Assembly (NCBI GenBank): GCA_002331045.1
Contig: DCYK01000036.1
Location: 1 to 7,036, forward strand
Length of the DNA stretch: 7,036 nucleotides
Direction: 5' to 3'
Source: Candidatus Saccharibacteria bacterium UBA2112
GTDB lineage: Bacteria; Patescibacteriota; Saccharimonadia; Saccharimonadales; Saccharimonadaceae
In this document: in pieces, positions 6,056 through 7,036 of the stretch
Numbering within the stretch: position 1 is the first letter of the stretch
How the letters are laid out: every line of letters begins with the position of its first letter
Program-made: the position numbers and the translations under genes
Notes under the pieces: model-generated
Database searches by the model: none
Told to the model about the DNA's origin: nothing
Seen by the model: only the letters and a program-made list of their open reading frames with translations

Positions 6056-6078
6056 ATGCCCGAGGTAGTGTCGGGCGT
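6056..6078. repeat. Inverted repeat after the KwaB-like gene, just upstream of the ackA -10
   Basis: GCCCGA (6058-6063) and TCGGGC (6071-6076) pair perfectly around GGTAGTG, and two more pairs (one G-U) extend the stem to 6056/6078. It begins 3 bases after the stop codon and has no T-run after it. It may end the KwaB-like transcript or act as an operator for the following promoter, as its position relative to the -10 matches the repeat at 3478-3501. Confidence 0.6.
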
Positions 6079-6088
6079 CGAAGTATAT

Positions 6089-6094
6089 TATACT
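6089..6094 (+). promoter_or_regulatory. Candidate -10 of the acetate kinase gene
   Basis: TATACT at 6089-6094 predicts transcription from about 6101 and a leader of about 43 bases. A second AT-rich element, TATAAG (6105-6110), is a weaker alternative. The -35 position (about 6066-6071) falls in the loop and right arm of the inverted repeat and does not match TTGACA. Confidence 0.42.
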
Positions 6095-6143
6095 GGCAGG
6101 TAGATATAAGCATAAGTATGGCAATGGGGTGCGGGACATAAAC

Positions 6144-7036
6144 ATGACGCAAGAGCAAGCCGGTAAGTCGACAACGCAGCGTTGCATTATTGCGCTGAAT
6201 GTTGGATCCTCGAGCGTCAAAGCGAAGCTCTATAGGGTTGGCGAGCATGAAGAGCCCCAATTACGTGAGATAGACACGGCCAATTTTTCTGGCAATGATC
6301 CACATGAGGTTATTGAATGGATTAAGCAGTGCGCGGATACATACATAATTGCCGGCGTTGGTCACCGGCTGGTGCATGGTGGTCCATGGTACGACCGTGC
6401 GGTTTGGCTGGATAATCACACGAAAGAGCAGATTGCGGCGTTGGCCGATTTCGATCCAGAGCATACACCACAGGCATTGCAGATGATCGAAGAGGTGCAA
6501 GCCGCCCTACCGGATTCTCCACAGTTTGCGAGCTTTGACACAGCGTTCTTTCGCGACATGCCGCAGGTAGCGAAGCGACTGCCCTTGCCACGGAAGTACT
6601 TTGATGAGGGACTCCGTCGTTATGGCTTTCATGGTCTATCGTACACTTATTTACAAGAGACACTCGGCAAGGCTGCGGGCGAAGCTATTGTTCGAGGTCG
6701 TGTGATTTATGCGCATCTGGGTAGTGGTGCGAGTCTGGTTGCAACACGTGACGGTAGACCAATCGATACAACCATGGGCTTCACTCCGGCGGCGGGTGTA
6801 GTGATGAGCACACGCTCGGGCGATTTAGATCCTGGCATCGGATTGTTTATGCAAAAGCGCCATCAGATGGGCGCAGAGGAATTTTATCACACGGTTAACG
6901 CAGAATCTGGACTGCTTGGTATTTCTGGCTATACGGCTGATATGAAGCGACTATTGGATGATGAAGCGACAGATCCCCATGCAGCTGAAGCGGTGGAGCT
7001 ATTTTGTTATCGTATCGCGCAAGCGATTGGATCGCT
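6144..7036 (+). CDS. ackA: Acetate kinase family enzyme, N-terminal part (3' end outside window)
   Basis: The frame is open from ATG 6144 to the window end: 297 codons of an expected 370-400. GCGGG at 6131-6135 is a modest Shine-Dalgarno; GTG 6129 is an in-frame alternative. Acetate kinase converts acetyl phosphate plus ADP to acetate plus ATP, the ATP-yielding last step of acetate fermentation, in the cytoplasm. Family signatures in order: LNVGSSSVK (18-26), GHRLVHGG (73-80), FDTAF (131-135), YGFHGLSY (160-167), HLGSGASL (191-198) and MGFTPAAGVVMSTRSGDLDP (211-230). Catalytic residues matching Methanosarcina thermophila Asn7, Arg91, Asp148, His180 and Arg241 are present as Asn19, Arg75, Asp132, His163 and Arg224. 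Deviations: HLGNG has become HLGSG (Ser194), FDTAFH has become FDTAFF (Phe136), and the usual LAPLHNP reads FDPEHTP. The family is sure. Acetate as substrate is likely but not proven; propionate or butyrate kinase-like activity is possible. Confidence 0.9.
   Translation, partial: MTQEQAGKSTTQRCIIALNVGSSSVKAKLYRVGEHEEPQLREIDTANFSGNDPHEVIEWIKQCADTYIIAGVGHRLVHGGPWYDRAVWLDNHTKEQIAALADFDPEHTPQALQMIEEVQAALPDSPQFASFDTAFFRDMPQVAKRLPLPRKYFDEGLRRYGFHGLSYTYLQETLGKAAGEAIVRGRVIYAHLGSGASLVATRDGRPIDTTMGFTPAAGVVMSTRSGDLDPGIGLFMQKRHQMGAEEFYHTVNAESGLLGISGYTADMKRLLDDEATDPHAAEAVELFCYRIAQAIGS

Noticed and set aside
6322..6663. Minus-strand open frame of 113 codons near the right end
   Set aside because: It is antisense to the acetate kinase gene, which has consecutive family signatures in the plus frame.

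Overview
The window looks like a piece of chromosome from a small-genome bacterium. My best guess is Candidatus Saccharibacteria (TM7) or a related Patescibacteria/CPR lineage. This is an inference from gene content: a giant surface protein, several small lineage-type membrane proteins, a 5-TM protein with a pilin-like outer domain, and an acetate kinase as an energy gene. Base composition appears balanced. No internal TGA is read as an amino acid in any gene, so the standard bacterial code fits. No RNA gene, insertion sequence, CRISPR array or integrase is visible, and no gap without a gene exceeds about 150 bases.

Layout, left to right. (1) 1-177, +: the last 58 codons of a DUF305-type helical protein. 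(2) 304-2700, +: a 798-aa secreted, membrane- or wall-anchored surface protein with a C-type lectin domain, two Ig/FN3-like repeats, a DUF5011-like domain, a choice-of-anchor-U-like region and a C-terminal VPATG-TM-basic tail. (3) 2745-3122, -: a 125-aa four-TM protein, convergent with the surface gene. (4) 3221-3469, +: an 82-aa two-TM protein, divergent from (3). (5) 3541-4887, +: a 448-aa protein with an acidic cytosolic N-terminus, five TM helices and an extracytoplasmic pseudopilin-like C-terminus. (6) 5039-6052, +: a 337-aa soluble protein that I recognise as DUF4868, the family of the Kiwa anti-phage protein KwaB. (7) 6144-7036, +: the first 297 codons of an acetate kinase-family enzyme, cut by the window end.

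Most genes seem to be separate transcription units with their own -10 elements. Two of these promoters, before genes 5 and 7, have a perfect inverted repeat covering the -35 region. The divergent pair (3)/(4) has -10 boxes so close to the start codons that their mRNAs would be leaderless or nearly so.

The two items most worth following are the KwaB-like gene, which lacks an obvious KwaA and lies between a membrane protein and a central metabolic gene, and the lectin-bearing surface protein, which in an epibiotic bacterium would be a candidate for host-cell recognition. Whether genes 5 and 6 form one membrane-linked system cannot be decided from this window alone.
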